Assembly (NCBI RefSeq): GCF_002575655.3 | Contig: NC_053039.3 | Coordinates: 241,654,622-241,718,621, forward strand | Origin: Aegilops tauschii subsp. strangulata | Lineage: Eukaryota > Streptophyta > Magnoliopsida > Poales > Poaceae | DNA: 64,000 nucleotides | Direction of reading: 5' to 3' | Part shown: piece by piece, positions 34,948-45,999 of the stretch | Layout: each line of letters opens with the position of its first letter | How positions within the stretch are numbered: position 1 is the first letter of the stretch | Translations under genes and position numbers: made by a program | The notes under the pieces: generated by a model | Database searches by the model: none | Told to the model about the DNA's origin: nothing | Seen by the model: the letters and a program-made list of their open reading frames with translations, nothing else

Positions 34948-37394
34948 ATGGTGGGCGCTGGTTGGGAGCGCGCCAAGGCCCCTTCTTCCTCGGCGCGTGG
35001 TCTGAGGTCTTCGATTCCAGACGTACCTCTTCGCCGAGCGTTGCTGGACAGTATGTCCACACCGCCGGGCCCTTCTTCGTCCACCGCGGTGCCCAGCAGG
35101 GGACGAGGTAGGAAGAGAGGAGGTGGGGCACGTGGTCGCGGGAGAGGAGGTAGGGTGACTGCTAGGGCGCCTTCCTCGCCGCCACCCCTAGCTGTTTCAC
35201 CCGAGCACGTGACTGCTAGGGTGGACTCGTCCGAGGAGGAGGCTACACGGACTCCGGTCCACGAGCCTCCGGTCCACGGGTCTTGGGCCCACGAGCCTCG
35301 GGTCGACTGGCCTTCGGCCCACGAGACCCCGGAGGAGCACACGTCCGGATGGGGTACCTGGCCGGATCAGCCCGAGGAGCCGAGTGGCCATGCTGATGAT
35401 GGCGGGGAGCCGACTGATCTTGAGGAGGAGGGTGGCACCGTCTACCAGCGTGGTGCTACACGGCTCCCGTCCGTGCCGGCGACCCGCGAGCAGAGGTGGT
35501 TGATCTTCCCTGATGGGGAGAGGTACGTAAGTGCATTTAATATTTTTGTACCTTCTGCATTCACGTTTCTTCAAATAACTAATGCGTTGGCCTTGTCATG
35601 CTGCAGGGGTTGGGACCACCATCATAGTGTCCGCCGGCCCAACTCCGTCCTTGGAGTTCTTTGCCGGCAAAACTTCCCGGGGTTTGTCACGTTGCCTGGT
35701 GAGGGTCGGCTTCCAGAGCTTGGGTTGAGCTGGGAGCACTACGTGGCTGCCCCGGCCCCGCCGGATGTCATTATCGACGGTGTCGTGTGCGACACGAGGG
35801 CAGACATGGTGATCAGGACGTTCTGGGTAATTTCTCCTTTACACATTTCAAAATGTTCAACTAGCTAGTTATTAATTGTACTAATCAATATTGTCTCATT
35901 TGATTGCAGACATTCTACAGGTGTGAGGAGGGATACGAGGAGGACTGCGCAAATGTTATCCAGAACGTCTGCAAGCGCCTACTCCAGAACTTACGGCACG
36001 AGGCTCGGGTGCAGGCTGTTCGAGACTACTACGCCTTGCGTGGTATCAAGAAGACCAAGCCGGCGTGCCGCGATAAGTTCCTGAGTAAGGAGCAGTACAT
36101 GAAGGTAATTCTTAAGGCCTTCTACTTAAGTTCCTTCATTTAGTAATTCTTAGCCGTAGCGCTCAAGTTTCTATTTGCTAACTTAGGCGCCTCCGAGATG
36201 GTGTGCGGATCGGATGGATTGTTGGGAGGTGTTGGTCGATGAGTGGTGCTCACAAGAATGGCTAGCCCTCCACAACCAGGCCAAGGACAAACGTGCCCAA
36301 ATGGAAGGTGTGCCACACCATCAAGGCAGCTCCAACTTATATCAGTTCGGGCGCAACTGGGTATGTGGTTTGCTTCATGATTCATGCAATTCATTCATCA
36401 TGCTAGCTTGAGCCCTTTAATTACTAATTTTCATTGTTTCTCTCTTTCAGGCACGCCACAATAAGGCGGATAAGGTGCCAGAGGTGTACGACCTGTATGC
36501 CATGGCCCACACTGGCTCTTACAAGAAAGTCAAGGCTTTCTCTCAGTCTAACCTCGATGATGCAAACAACTTCACCAACATCTCCTCCCACAACAAGCTC
36601 GTGAGATATAGAGATGAGGGGAAGGCGAGGAAAGGGGAGGACTTTAACCCGAGCCAGGGTCCCATTGATCCAGAGCTGGTGATGATATCTGGTGGCGGGA
36701 GGTCCCATGGCTCCATAGCCATTGGAGATGGACTTATCCGTTGTCCTAGCACTCTCCCGGAGATCAAGGCGCGCCAGTCGAGCTCCGCTCCTGAGATAAG
36801 GCCTCGTGAACGGCCAGTGCAACTCGCCATCAAGGTTAGTGACACGTACTCAGTTATCTTTCTCCATTACATTGTGTGCGCTTCCATCAATGATTACAAA
36901 TGGTCATGTGAGTGGTGTTGCAGGCTGCTATACAGACTGAGAGAGATAGAACGGAGAAACTTCTGGCGGAGGCGGCGGAGAGGCAGCGGGAGATGGAGGA
37001 GAGGACGAGAAAGATGATGGAGGAGGAGAGGGCACGGAATGACATGCAGGCAAGGGCCATGCACGAGCTCCTTGTGGTAAGTTTCTTCTGCAGATTACTT
37101 GCTAGTCTTAACATTTGAGTCTCATTACTAACTAGTATGACTCTGTTCTGAAAACCAAATGTGCAGTCTGTGTGCGAGAAGTCCGGTCAGCCCGCTCCGC
37201 CGATGCCAGTGATTGCTCCTGGGAGCACGGTGAGTTTAGTTTAAATGGACATTACTTGGTAGTCTTAACATTTGAGTGTCCTAATGCTAACGAGACATTG
37301 GAAATGATCTTTGGTGCAGCTTAACTCCAGAAACGCATCGCACGATCCTTCTCCAGGTAGCGGCACTAGCCACCCCGCTCCTACACCTCCCTGA
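34948..37394 (+). CDS. Second CACTA gene, Transposase_24 (Ptta/En/Spm) type, eight exons
   Basis: Inferred exons: 34948-35522, 35607-35826, 35910-36104, 36187-36360, 36452-36834, 36924-37076, 37167-37229 and 37320-37394, all with GT/AG introns and an unbroken frame to TGA 37392-37394. The N-terminal ~190 residues are disordered, Arg/Gly-rich then Pro/Glu-rich. A motif-bearing middle region includes FYRCEEGYEEDCANVIQNV and YDLYAMAHTGSYKKVKAFSQ, matching the plant Ptta/En/Spm transposase family (PF03004). The C-terminal coiled coil is AIQTERDRTEKLLAEAAERQ. It is probably the DNA-binding partner (TnpA-like) that recognises subterminal repeats; family placement is well supported, the role is inferred. 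The start could instead be the ATG at 35050. Confidence 0.8.
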
Positions 37395-38360
37395 TCACGG
37401 TAAGTTTCTCTAGTGTTTTGCTTAACAAATGCATAAAGACCTAGACTTAGCTTTATTTCCTCCAATATGCTTACCATAATGACCTAGAGTTAGCTTATTT
37501 TCCTCCAAAATGACCCATTTTACCTAGGTTAGCTTATAAATGATGCAGTTCATCCAAGTTAGCTCAAAAATGACCCATTTTACCTACATTAGCTCCTAAA
37601 TGATCCATTTTACCTACATTAGCTTTAAAATGGCCCATTTCACCTAGGTTAACTCCAAAATGACCCATCTTACCTAGGTTATCTCATAAACGATCCATTT
37701 CAACTAATTTAGCTCATAAACGATCCATTTGACCTAAGTGAGCTAAAAAACGATCCATTTCACCTAAATTAGCTCTTAAATGATCCATTTCACCTAAGTT
37801 AGCTCAAAAAGATCCATTTCAACTAAATTAGCTCATAAATGATCCATTTCACCTAAGTTAGCTCAAAAACGATCCATTTCAACTAAATTAGCTCAAAAAT
37901 GATCCATTTCAACAAAGTTAGCTCAAAAATGATCCATTTCAACTAAGTTAGCTCAAAAACGATCCATTTGACCTAAGTGAGCTAAAAAACGATCCATTTC
38001 ACCTTAGTTACCTCAAAAACGATCCATTTCAACTAAGTTAGCTCAAAAACGATCCATTTCAACTAGGTTAGCTCCAAAATGACCCATTTCACCTTACTTA
38101 GCTCAAAAACGATGCCCTTCACCTTAGTTAGCTCATAAACGACCCATTTCAACTAAGTTAGCTCATAAATGATCCATTTCAACTAAGTTAGCTCATAAAC
38201 AACCCATTTCAACTTAGTTAGCTCATATATGATCCATTTCACCTAAGTTAGCTCATAAATGACATATACTTCTTGTTCTAGTCTTCTTCTTGTTCTAGTC
38301 TTCTTCTTGTTCTAGTCACCTATTTCTAACTTTCTTATTTACCATTTTGCAGATTTCATT
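37395..38360 (+). repeat. CACTA 3' tandem array, ~30-bp unit (about 25 copies)
   Basis: From about 37509 to 38262, units of the form GATCCATTTCAACTAAGTTA plus GCTCAAAAAC repeat with mild divergence. A further three copies of an 18-bp TTGTTCTAGTCTTCTTC-type unit lie at about 38271-38316. No coding sequence is seen. Confidence 0.93.
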
Positions 38361-38665
38361 CACTTGATGGAAGCTAGCTTGCTATGATGGAGTGATTGCT
38401 TTTCCTTTGATGAAACTTTGCATTGTATCTAGCTTGCTATCTTCATGACACTTTGCATTGTAATATATATATGGATGGAACAATGTGTATGGATGGAACT
38501 TCCTTATGTATGAACAATGTGTATGGATGAAACTGATGTGATATGTGATATGAAACTTATGTGCTAGATATGTGTTGGATATGTGCTGGATATGAAACTT
38601 ATATATGTGATATGTGCTGCAAATTGTGGGATTTAATAAAAAACAGAAAAAACAGACAATATGCA
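38361..38665 (+). other. CACTA 3' non-coding region
   Basis: AT-rich sequence with repeated ATGTGTATGGATGGAAC-type and GATATGTGCTGGATATG-type short words. I see no gene. Confidence 0.5.
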
Positions 38666-39203
38666 GGCTCTTTGCCGTCTGCCACCGACGGCAAAGAGCC
38701 TTTGCCGTCTGCCGCAGACGGCAAAGAAGCCACGTGGCAGCCAACTGTGCTTCCTGGGAGCTGACCCATTTGGTCAGTTTGCCTACAGTGGCAGACGGCA
38801 AAGACTTTGCCATCTGTGGCAGACGGCAAAGAACCTGCACTTTGCCATCAGTGGCAGACGGCAAAGAACCTGCCATCTAGTGACGTGTAGATGACATCAT
38901 AAGGCGGACGACAAAGACCAAAGGCTCTTTGCCGTCTGCGGCGGACGGCAAAGGTTTGCCGTTAGCCACTTAACGGACTGACATCGCAAATATTGCCGTC
39001 CGCCCTCTTTGCCGTCCGCCGCAGACGGCAAAGAGCCTTTGCCGTCCGCCGCCAGGAAGCAGACGGCAAAGCAGCTGTTTACCGTAGCCTTCTTTGCCGG
39101 AGCCTTTTGCCGTCCGCGGCTGATGGCAAAGGTCTTTGCCATCCGCCTTTCGAGCCTTTGCCGTCCGCCATGGCAGACGGCAAAGTAGCTGTTTCCTATA
39201 GTG
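38666..39203 (+). repeat. CACTA right terminus and subterminal repeats
   Basis: Many TTTGCCGTCTGC and GCAGACGGCAAA motifs in both orientations end with the inverted terminal repeat whose last bases are TATAGTG. They mirror the left end and are the expected transposase-protein binding sites. Confidence 0.93.
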
Positions 39204-41718
39204 ATCTCCGAACAGTATCATAAGTAATGTAACAGTATAAAGTATATAGCCTATGCCCATGATCACCTCCCGAGTGATCACGACCCAGTAGTATAGCATG
39301 GCAGACGGACAGGAATGTAGGGCCACTGATGGAATACTAGCATCCTATACTAAGCATTTAGGATTGCAGGTAAGGGCAACAACTGTAGCAACAATGACAG
39401 GCTATGCAGCAGAATAGGATTAACCAAAAGCAGTAACATGCTACACTACTCTAATGCAAGCAGTAGAGAGAAGGAATAGGCGATATCTGGTGATCAAGGG
39501 GGGGGCTTGCCTGGAAGCTCAGCCGAGAACGAGGGGTCATCAACACCGTAGTCGTACTGGGTAGCAGCGGCGTCGGTCTCGGTGTCTAGCGAGAGAAGAG
39601 GGGGAAGAAACAATAAATATAATGCAAACATTTGCATGATGATGCATGACATGACAATGAGCGGTGTTAGGTGTGCCCTAATGAGGTAGGAGGTGATACC
39701 GGCATAGGGGGGAACATCCGAGAAAGTATTCCCGGTGTTTCGCGTTTTCGGACAGATGAACCAGAGGGGGAAAGTTGCGTGTTTACTATGCTAGGGATGT
39801 GTGGCGGACGAACAGGCTATGTATCCGGATTCATCTCGTCGTTCTCAGCAAGTTTCATGTAGAAAACATTTTCATCTGAGCTACGGTTTATTTTTTATGA
39901 TTTTTCAAAGCATTATGCATTTTTTGTAATTTATTTAATTATTTAAAATGAACATTGCTAGAGCAGTGAAAGGTGATGTTAGCATGACATCACCATGACA
40001 TCAGCAGGTCAAACCCAGCTGACCAGAGTCAAACCTGGCCTGTGTGTCCAGTGGGACCCACCTGTCATTGAGTCAGAGGTGAAATAGGGTTTGTTTTAAA
40101 CTAATTAGGATTAGTTAAGTGTGGGCCCCATTAGTCAGGGACAGATTAGTGTGTTAATTAACTAATTAGGTTAATTAATTAATATATTATTATATATATA
40201 TGTGTTTTTTAACGTTCTGGGGCACGGCCCCTTGTCATAGGCCCCAAGGGCCAAACGGGCGCTGGGCAGTTACGGTCGCAGGGGCCCGCGGGCGCCCAAC
40301 CCGTGCAGAAGCCACGCGGACATGGCTGGGCGCTGGCGCCGAGCGCCGGAGGCGGCCACGGGCATGGCAGCCAGGGTTAGCAGCGGAACGGGGGGGGCGC
40401 TGGCGTAGCCGAGGCAACGGCAGGGGCGGCGCAGGGATAGCGGCAGCAGCAGCAGAGGCAGTGCAGCGGCGGGAGCCGCGGCGGGAGGTCGGGGCGCGAC
40501 GGGGGCGGTCCGACGCGGCCCGGCGGAGGTGGAGGTGGCCTGGAAGAGGGCGGAGAAGGCGACGTGGGCGCGGGGTGCGCGAGGGGACCATGGGCGCGGC
40601 GACTGGAGGCGCACATGAGCGGGGCGGGGGCGCACAGGCCGGCGCGTGAGGCGGGCTGCGGGACAGAGCGCAAGCAGAAGCAATGGAGGCACGGGCTGCG
40701 GGGCGAGGTGGTGTGCGCTTGCGGTGCAGGGCGCGCGACGTGAGCGGGTCGTTGTGGCCGTGCAGGGCGGAGCGGGGCGCGGCCGAGCGCGGTGACGACG
40801 GCGCGCGCGCACAGAGGAGTAGGGGAGAAGAAGGGAGGTGGTGGCTCACAGGGGAGCGAGAGGGGCATGACAGCGGGCTCGGAGGCAACCCGTGGGAAGG
40901 ACGACGACGGCGGCGGCGTGCGGAGGCCCGAGGATGAAGCCGAGCGTGGGGCGGCGTCGTGGGGGCGTCCTGGCGCGGTCGGCGAGGCGAGGGGCGCTGT
41001 CGAGGGAGAGTGGACGGGGCGCGAGGACGAGGGCGGGGGCCGGCAAGGCGGCTAGAGGCGACGGCCACGGGGCCAGCCCCGATCCGATCTGGATGGGGGG
41101 GAAGAGGGAGACGTGGGGAGTGGGGGGGGGTGGGTAGTGTGCGGTTAGGTTAAGGTTTGGTCGCCCAGGGGGGTTAAGGTAGTGCGGTGGCCCAGCTAGG
41201 TTAGTGGGCTGGCCGGCTGGGCCATTTGGCCCAGTTGGCCAGGGGGTCTTTCTCCTTATTTTAATTTTTTTGCTGTTCTTTTCTTTTTATTTTTCAATTT
41301 CTTTTCTATTTATTTAATCTTTCAAATTGTTTTAGTTTTGTAAATCATATATTTAGCACCCAAATTAGTAATAGTAGTTATACCACTGCCACAATTATTT
41401 TTTGTTGTTATAAAAATAGGTTTTCAATAATTTAATCATTTAAGAGATGTTTAAATAATTGTTTCAGCTATTGTTTTACTTATCTTAGAACATTTAGTTA
41501 CTTTATAAAAATGTGGTTTCTTCACCAAAATAATATATGGATTATTTGTCGCAAACCGAACATTTTAGTTTTAATGTTCTGAAAACTTTTGATGTTTGCC
41601 ATTAACTCAAATTTAAAGTTGGATCTGTTTCGAACTAACGCAAAATTAGCAACAGTAACCGAGGTGACATGGCATCATTAGCAGGGGATTACTGTAGCTT
41701 AATCATCCGGGCGTCACC
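39204..41718 (-). repeat. Element A 5' LTR, outer piece
   Basis: It aligns with 1-2485 from 39315 on. It lacks about 90 bp present at 1292-1384 in the 3' LTR. The outer end should be TGTGACGCC on the minus strand, but the terminal base is altered and merges into a C run. The GC-rich core (40250-41150) gives many spurious frames. Confidence 0.9.
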
Positions 41719-41739
41719 CCCCCCCCCCCCCCCCCCCCC
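41717..41739 (+). repeat. Poly-C run of 23 bases at the outer edge of element A
   Basis: It directly replaces the last LTR base and the position where the target duplication should be. It is followed by CGCGCGCACACACG. It could be real or an assembly/sequencing weak point. Confidence 0.9.
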
Positions 41740-42279
41740 GCGCGCACACACGCTACATACTTCCTGTATCGGTCAATCTTCCTCTCCTAACCACCTTAGG
41801 AAGCTATCAGTTTCCAACACACATCCATTCTTTCTCTCCATGTTTCGATCTCTAACTCTCTCAACTACACAACCCCCTTTTTCCACTCTGTTACGAAATG
41901 TATTTACCTTACACACCCGCCATTGCACCCCATGCCGAGCTCTCGCTCTCTCTCCCTCTCCCTCTCACCCTCTCGCGCTAAATACATGCATTGCCTATCT
42001 AGCCCCCCAACCTCTCGTGCGCATGCACGCACGTTGTCTATCTAGGTCGCTCCCTCAAGACTATCTCACTCTTTCTTCCGCACGGCGGGCCACACTCGCT
42101 CAATCTCGCTCCCTTTATCTGAGTCTCGTTTAACCTCGTTTTCTTTCACACACAAATGATATATCTCCCTGTTCGGGCCTCGATCGACACACTCTATACT
42201 CTCTCACGCAGATTGTCTATCTAGGTCAGTCCATCAAAGTCGCCCCCACTCTTTTGACCTCATGGCGGGCCATGCTCGC

Positions 42280-42312
<33 letters not shown>

Positions 42313-42985
42313 GTATGTCTCGATTGACCTCGCTCTTTCTCGGACAAAAACGATATATCACCATGTTTGAGCCCAATTTGACTTATTCACATTGTATACT
42401 CTCTCACGCACATTGTCTATCTAGGTCACTCTCTCCAACCCGTCTCACTCTTTCGATCACACGATGACCCTATGTGATCGATTGACCTTGCTTCCTCCCA
42501 CGCACAAAATATATCTACACGTCTGTGACTGGATCATCTCTCAAGCTCTATCTTACAGCCCTCAACCTTGCCAAAAGCTCAATCGGACAATATCCCTCCA
42601 GAGCATATATATATATTTGTTCAATGAATGTCGGACCACACTCACATTGTCTCTCTATATATATGTCTCTCGATTGACCTCGCTTTCTCACGCCGTATCT
42701 TCCACACATTGAAGCTACCTCTCCATCCCTCGCAAAGCCGGAGCTATTTACATTGCGAGGGGCACTCCAACCTTGGATTAATTTGTGTAGGCATTTATTC
42801 CGGTCGGTTTAGATTATATTTTCGTAGCATTCGGCCCACAACTACTCGAAACACCGTTGCAAGCCCCGCAACTCCCCTAGTTGATTTCCCTCTGGCTCGG
42901 TCATCGCTCTCTCGCACGTCCTTTCTTGCCTTCAACGTCGCACCATGGTATTATTGCAAAAAACTCTGTTGTTCTCTTTAATTAT
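41740..42985. repeat. TC-rich region with degenerate ~170-200-bp tandem repeats
   Basis: GTCTATCTAGGTC-type words follow CACGCA at 42026, 42206 and 42406. A second landmark, CTCGATTGACCTCGCT or a variant, recurs near 42125, 42308, 42478 and 42667. Units are diverged and separated by CT microsatellite runs (for example 42280-42312). No coding signal is seen. Confidence 0.6.
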
Positions 42986-43779
42986 TATAAATAAGCTACA
43001 AAACTACACACCGATAGTCCACTTGGAATGGAACAAATTTCGACCCACAAATTAAAGTGCTGCAAACTACACACCGAGGGGCCCACATGTCATGAAACAA
43101 ATTTGGACCCATATACAAATTAAAAAATAAAGGACGAGGATCGAACATGCGACCAGGGCCTTCAAGCCGCACGTCAATAGGCAACATACGTAGAACAACA
43201 ATGTTTGTTGTACCTCCCTTTGTTCACATAATGTTTTTATATTACCACAGCCCATTTAATTGATAACATGTAATATTATTTTTAGTACTATTTTCCTTCA
43301 CTTACTGGTGGGTTCCATGTGTGCTCTCTCTCTCTGTCTCCTCCCCTTCTGCGTATAGACGCATGGACAAACACGAAGAACTCGCGGGCGATGTTGCCGT
43401 TGACCATATCTAGACGCGTTCACAAGTTACGGCACCAGTTTCACGTGCTAGCAGCACTAGTCAGTGTGTACGTGCAATGCACGTTAATTTGGAAGTATAT
43501 TAAGTGCATGCAGATATTAAGTAGGATATTATTTGCATGTTATTATGTGATTAGCACTATTTTTGGCATGAAATTAACTGCACGCTAAACGTGTTGAGCG
43601 CTCGACATTGAAGCAGTCTAGGTCGTTGGATGACAAGGAATACATGTGGCTTGATGACGTTTTATATTTAATTTGATACGGCTCTAGCAGAACATTCAAT
43701 CAATCAAACCATAGATTTCGTTCAGTCCGACTCCGACTTTTAATTATACGACGATCGATCTAAAATAAACGGAAATGAC
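42986..43779. other. Unassigned intergenic sequence with one arm of a diverged direct repeat
   Basis: The part at about 43000-43400 resembles 47440-47760 (see findings): ACACACCGAGGGGCCCAC, AAATTTGGACC, then a CGAGGATCGAAC-type motif and a TGGTGGGTTCCATGTG-type segment. No gene is recognised. Confidence 0.45.
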
Positions 43780-43816
43780 AAACGTTCGGATTTTAAGCAT
43801 GGCAATCCGAACGTTT
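43780..43816. other. Perfect 13-bp inverted repeat with 11-nt loop
   Basis: AAACGTTCGGATT (43780-43792), loop TTAAGCATGGC, AATCCGAACGTTT (43804-43816). It overlaps the stop region of the minus-strand open frame that ends at 43793. Confidence 0.85.
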
Positions 43817-44529
43817 TTCATGGCAAATTTGGATTACGCAGCGGCGGCGGGGGCGTCTTGCGGTGGGAAGCGGCTCCTCTGCCGTGCTCTGTGTGTTGTC
43901 GGGCCACTGACCGACGGCGACGGCGGCGCCTTGCACCGTTGTTGGCGTACTCCTAGACGTTGGCCTAGCTTCAAGGAAGGCCAAAATATTCTGGACTTCG
44001 GAGCGAGTCAACTGGCGGGAGGAGGCGAGTGGCGTTGGTGCAAGGAAGCGGTCAACGGTGGCCATCCATGCCGCTGAGGGGGCACTGGCACCCGCGCGGG
44101 GACAGGCGTTGTCAACGGCGCGGCGGAGACATTCGTGTGCACGGGCACCGGCACGGGCGCGCACGTCAGTGCATGCGCAGGCGCATGTGCTGGCAGGTGC
44201 ACGGGCACCGGCATGGGCGTGCGCGTCAGTGCACGCGCAGGCGCATGCGCTGGCAGATGCACGAGCACGTGAAAGTCAGCGGGGACCTCGTGGAACCCCG
44301 TGGCATCAAGCTCGGCGACAATGTGCGGCTCCCAGCCCATCAATGCCACGGGGATGGGCGCTGGCACAGTCGGGGCGACGGAAGCCGGAACGGGAGCGGG
44401 GACAGGCGCGACGTCTTCCCGCAAGGCTAGTTCAAGCTCCTCCCAAAGCGCCTTATGTTCTTGAGACTCCAGCTGGGTGTCTTCCTCAGGAAACTGGAAG
44501 ACTAAGGGCAAACCATTGTGATGCGGCAT
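43793..44529 (-). pseudogene. Candidate gene or captured gene fragment, proline/alanine-rich, frameshifted
   Basis: The ATG at 44529 (MPHHNGLPLVFQFPEEDTQL) opens a frame of 173 codons ending at 44008. A second overlapping frame (44164-43793) continues with more protein-like sequence (MATVDRFLAPTPLASSRQLT, then EVQNILAFLEARPTS). I infer one gene with a frameshift around 44050-44110. The N-terminal 45 residues are acidic and helical (HKALWEELELALRED). The middle is a Pro-Val-Ala repeat with an exact 60-bp DNA duplication (44137-44256) encoding 20 residues. I do not recognise a family. Upstream on the minus strand is TTTAAAA near 44622, then a CT-rich leader, as in plant genes. It could be a host gene, a pseudogene or a transposon-captured piece. 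Confidence 0.4.
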
Positions 44530-44945
44530 GGCGTACGTTTAGGTCAGGCTGGTTGGAGGTAGACGACAGGAGAATCGAAGAGGAAGAGAGAAGATTGTAG
44601 CGATACCGGGTAGTGCGGGGTTGATTTTAAACTGCGGCGCTGGCGACATTAAAAGTGGGAGCAGTTGGGACGAAGGTGGGCGGCGGATCCTGGTCAAAGG
44701 GCTCGCGTCCCGGTGAGCCTGCACAGCGGTCTGCTCGCACGCCTCCCTGTCAGCCGGCGCAACGGTCCGCTCGCACGCCTCCGGTCGACTCACACGCTTG
44801 CTCAGACGGCACCTGTCGATGAGAAGCGGGACTCGTGGCGGCACGTAAACGCCCACGGTTTCAATAGTGAAAGCGTTCACCTTAACGTGACAGGTCTTTG
44901 TTCCAAAATACCTTGGCTCTTCATTTGTGCAACTTGTCATAACTA
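44530..44945 (-). promoter_or_regulatory. Possible 5' leader and promoter of the 43.8-44.5 kb candidate gene
   Basis: On the minus strand a TTTAAAATCAACCCCGC segment (about 44610-44627) precedes a CT-rich stretch and the ATG at 44529. Further upstream is a 32-bp-spaced direct repeat: CGGTCTGCTCGCACGCCTCC near 44730 and CGGTCCGCTCGCACGCCTCC near 44762. Promoter status is inferred from layout only. Confidence 0.3.
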
Positions 44946-45997
44946 GCTTGTCTCAAATTGAAGAAAAAAATTATGAAGTAATATTTGTGCCATATCACGT
45001 GACCATGCTCAGTTTCAAGAATTTATGGTCACTTTTGGATTTTCTAAAATTTAAGATCCAGGATTCGAAACAATATCATAACCTGCATCATGCAATAAAG
45101 TTTCAAGCCATACATCTGTCCTGTTGTATTTCTTAAGAAAGGATTTGGTCAAACATTTTGCTTAGTTAGACTTCAGACAAGTTATATATGCAGAGCAAAA
45201 GGATAATCCCTCCGTACCAGTGCATTGCCTGATATATTAACTCAAGTACTAGGCACGAACAAACGGGCTCAATTCTGTGCTCATCCTGGTGTAGTAGTAG
45301 TAGTACTAGGCAATGCAGTTGACGGGTCACCTTGGCGAGCGGCGACCGAGGGAATTGAATCGTGCTCGGCATAGTAGGTAACGTTGTCTAGTTACTAAAG
45401 CATCCCTCCGTTGTTCATCGATAGTCATTATGGACCGGGGACATGAGGGGAATTTCCTAGGGCTGGAATTCTGGCCGCCAGATATTCCGACTCGACACGC
45501 GGTGGCTCGACTGGTTGGGGTTGCCTAATGTGCGTACCACACACGCCACCAGAAGGACACGAGCCCGGTTTTTTTTAGGATCAACACGAGCAAAGGTCTG
45601 GCTGGTACGCCGTTGGGTCCTACCATTCGAGAATACGAAAGGAACCTTTTAAATTGCCGAACGAATCTATGTGTATTACAATGCCCGTATTTTCCTTGCA
45701 AATACTAATCTCAACGTGGTAATTGATTTAAGACGAGTTGTTGAATTAGAGTGAGTTTGTGATATAGTGATCTCAACGTGGATTTCACATTTCATGGTAT
45801 CCCTGGTGAGTTTTTCAATGCAAATTCAAATTTAAAAGATGAACAATATGGAGGTGAGAAAACTTTGTATGTATCAAGCATATGACCACACACACACACG
45901 GAGAGAGAGAGACACCCACACACGAACACAACAACAATCCAATAAGTATAGTGCATCTATTTTTCCAAACCATGCATGTATGACACGAATTCAAAAA
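44946..45997. other. Unassigned intergenic sequence
   Basis: I see no gene or clear repeat apart from a CA/GA microsatellite at about 45889-45925. Composition is AT-rich and unlike the neighbouring elements. Confidence 0.5.
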
Positions 45998-45999
45998 TA

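Larger units (their letters stand above)
28311..39203 (+). mobile_element. CACTA (En/Spm-type) DNA transposon, 10.9 kb
   Basis: The left end is CACTACTGGAATCAGCTAAT and the right end, reversed, is CACTATAGGAAACAGCTACT. The 3-bp target duplication is a perfect ATC (28308-28310 and 39204-39206). Both subterminal regions carry many TTTGCCGTC(T/C)GC motifs in both orientations, as in grass CACTA families. Inside are a tnp2-type transposase gene (31149-34810) and a second multi-exon gene of Transposase_24 type (34948-37394), both on the plus strand. Satellites occur at both ends of the gene pair. The element inserted into the 5' LTR of element A. Only one clear coding lesion is seen. Confidence 0.96.
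1..41718 (-). mobile_element. Element A: outer Gypsy LTR retrotransposon, non-autonomous or decayed, split by two later insertions
   Basis: On the minus strand this reads 5' LTR, primer site, internal region, purine tract, 3' LTR. The 5' LTR is in three pieces (41718-39204, 28310-28012, 7803-6695), interrupted by the CACTA element and element B. Joined, they total about 3.9 kb. The 3' LTR (2485-1) runs off the window. Positions 1-2485 align with 39315-41718 almost base for base, apart from a roughly 90-bp indel near 1292-1384. Both LTRs start TGTGACGCCCGG on the minus strand. The primer site resembles the initiator-Met type (TGGTATCAGAGCC), and the end of the internal region carries the same hairpin as chromovirus D, so I place it near the Tekay-like chromoviruses. 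About 11 differences in the first ~240 bp of the LTR pair make it the oldest dated element here. Confidence 0.85.

Noticed and set aside
43100..43200. tRNA-like motif (GATCGAAC followed by an anticodon-arm-like stretch), also near 47510
   Set aside because: Only a B-box-like piece is present. No cloverleaf could be formed by eye and no poly-T terminator lies at the right distance, so I do not call a tRNA or SINE.
45166..45372. Possible small MITE bounded by GCATTGCCT/AGGCAATGC
   Set aside because: The inverted match is only about 9 bp with no convincing target duplication.
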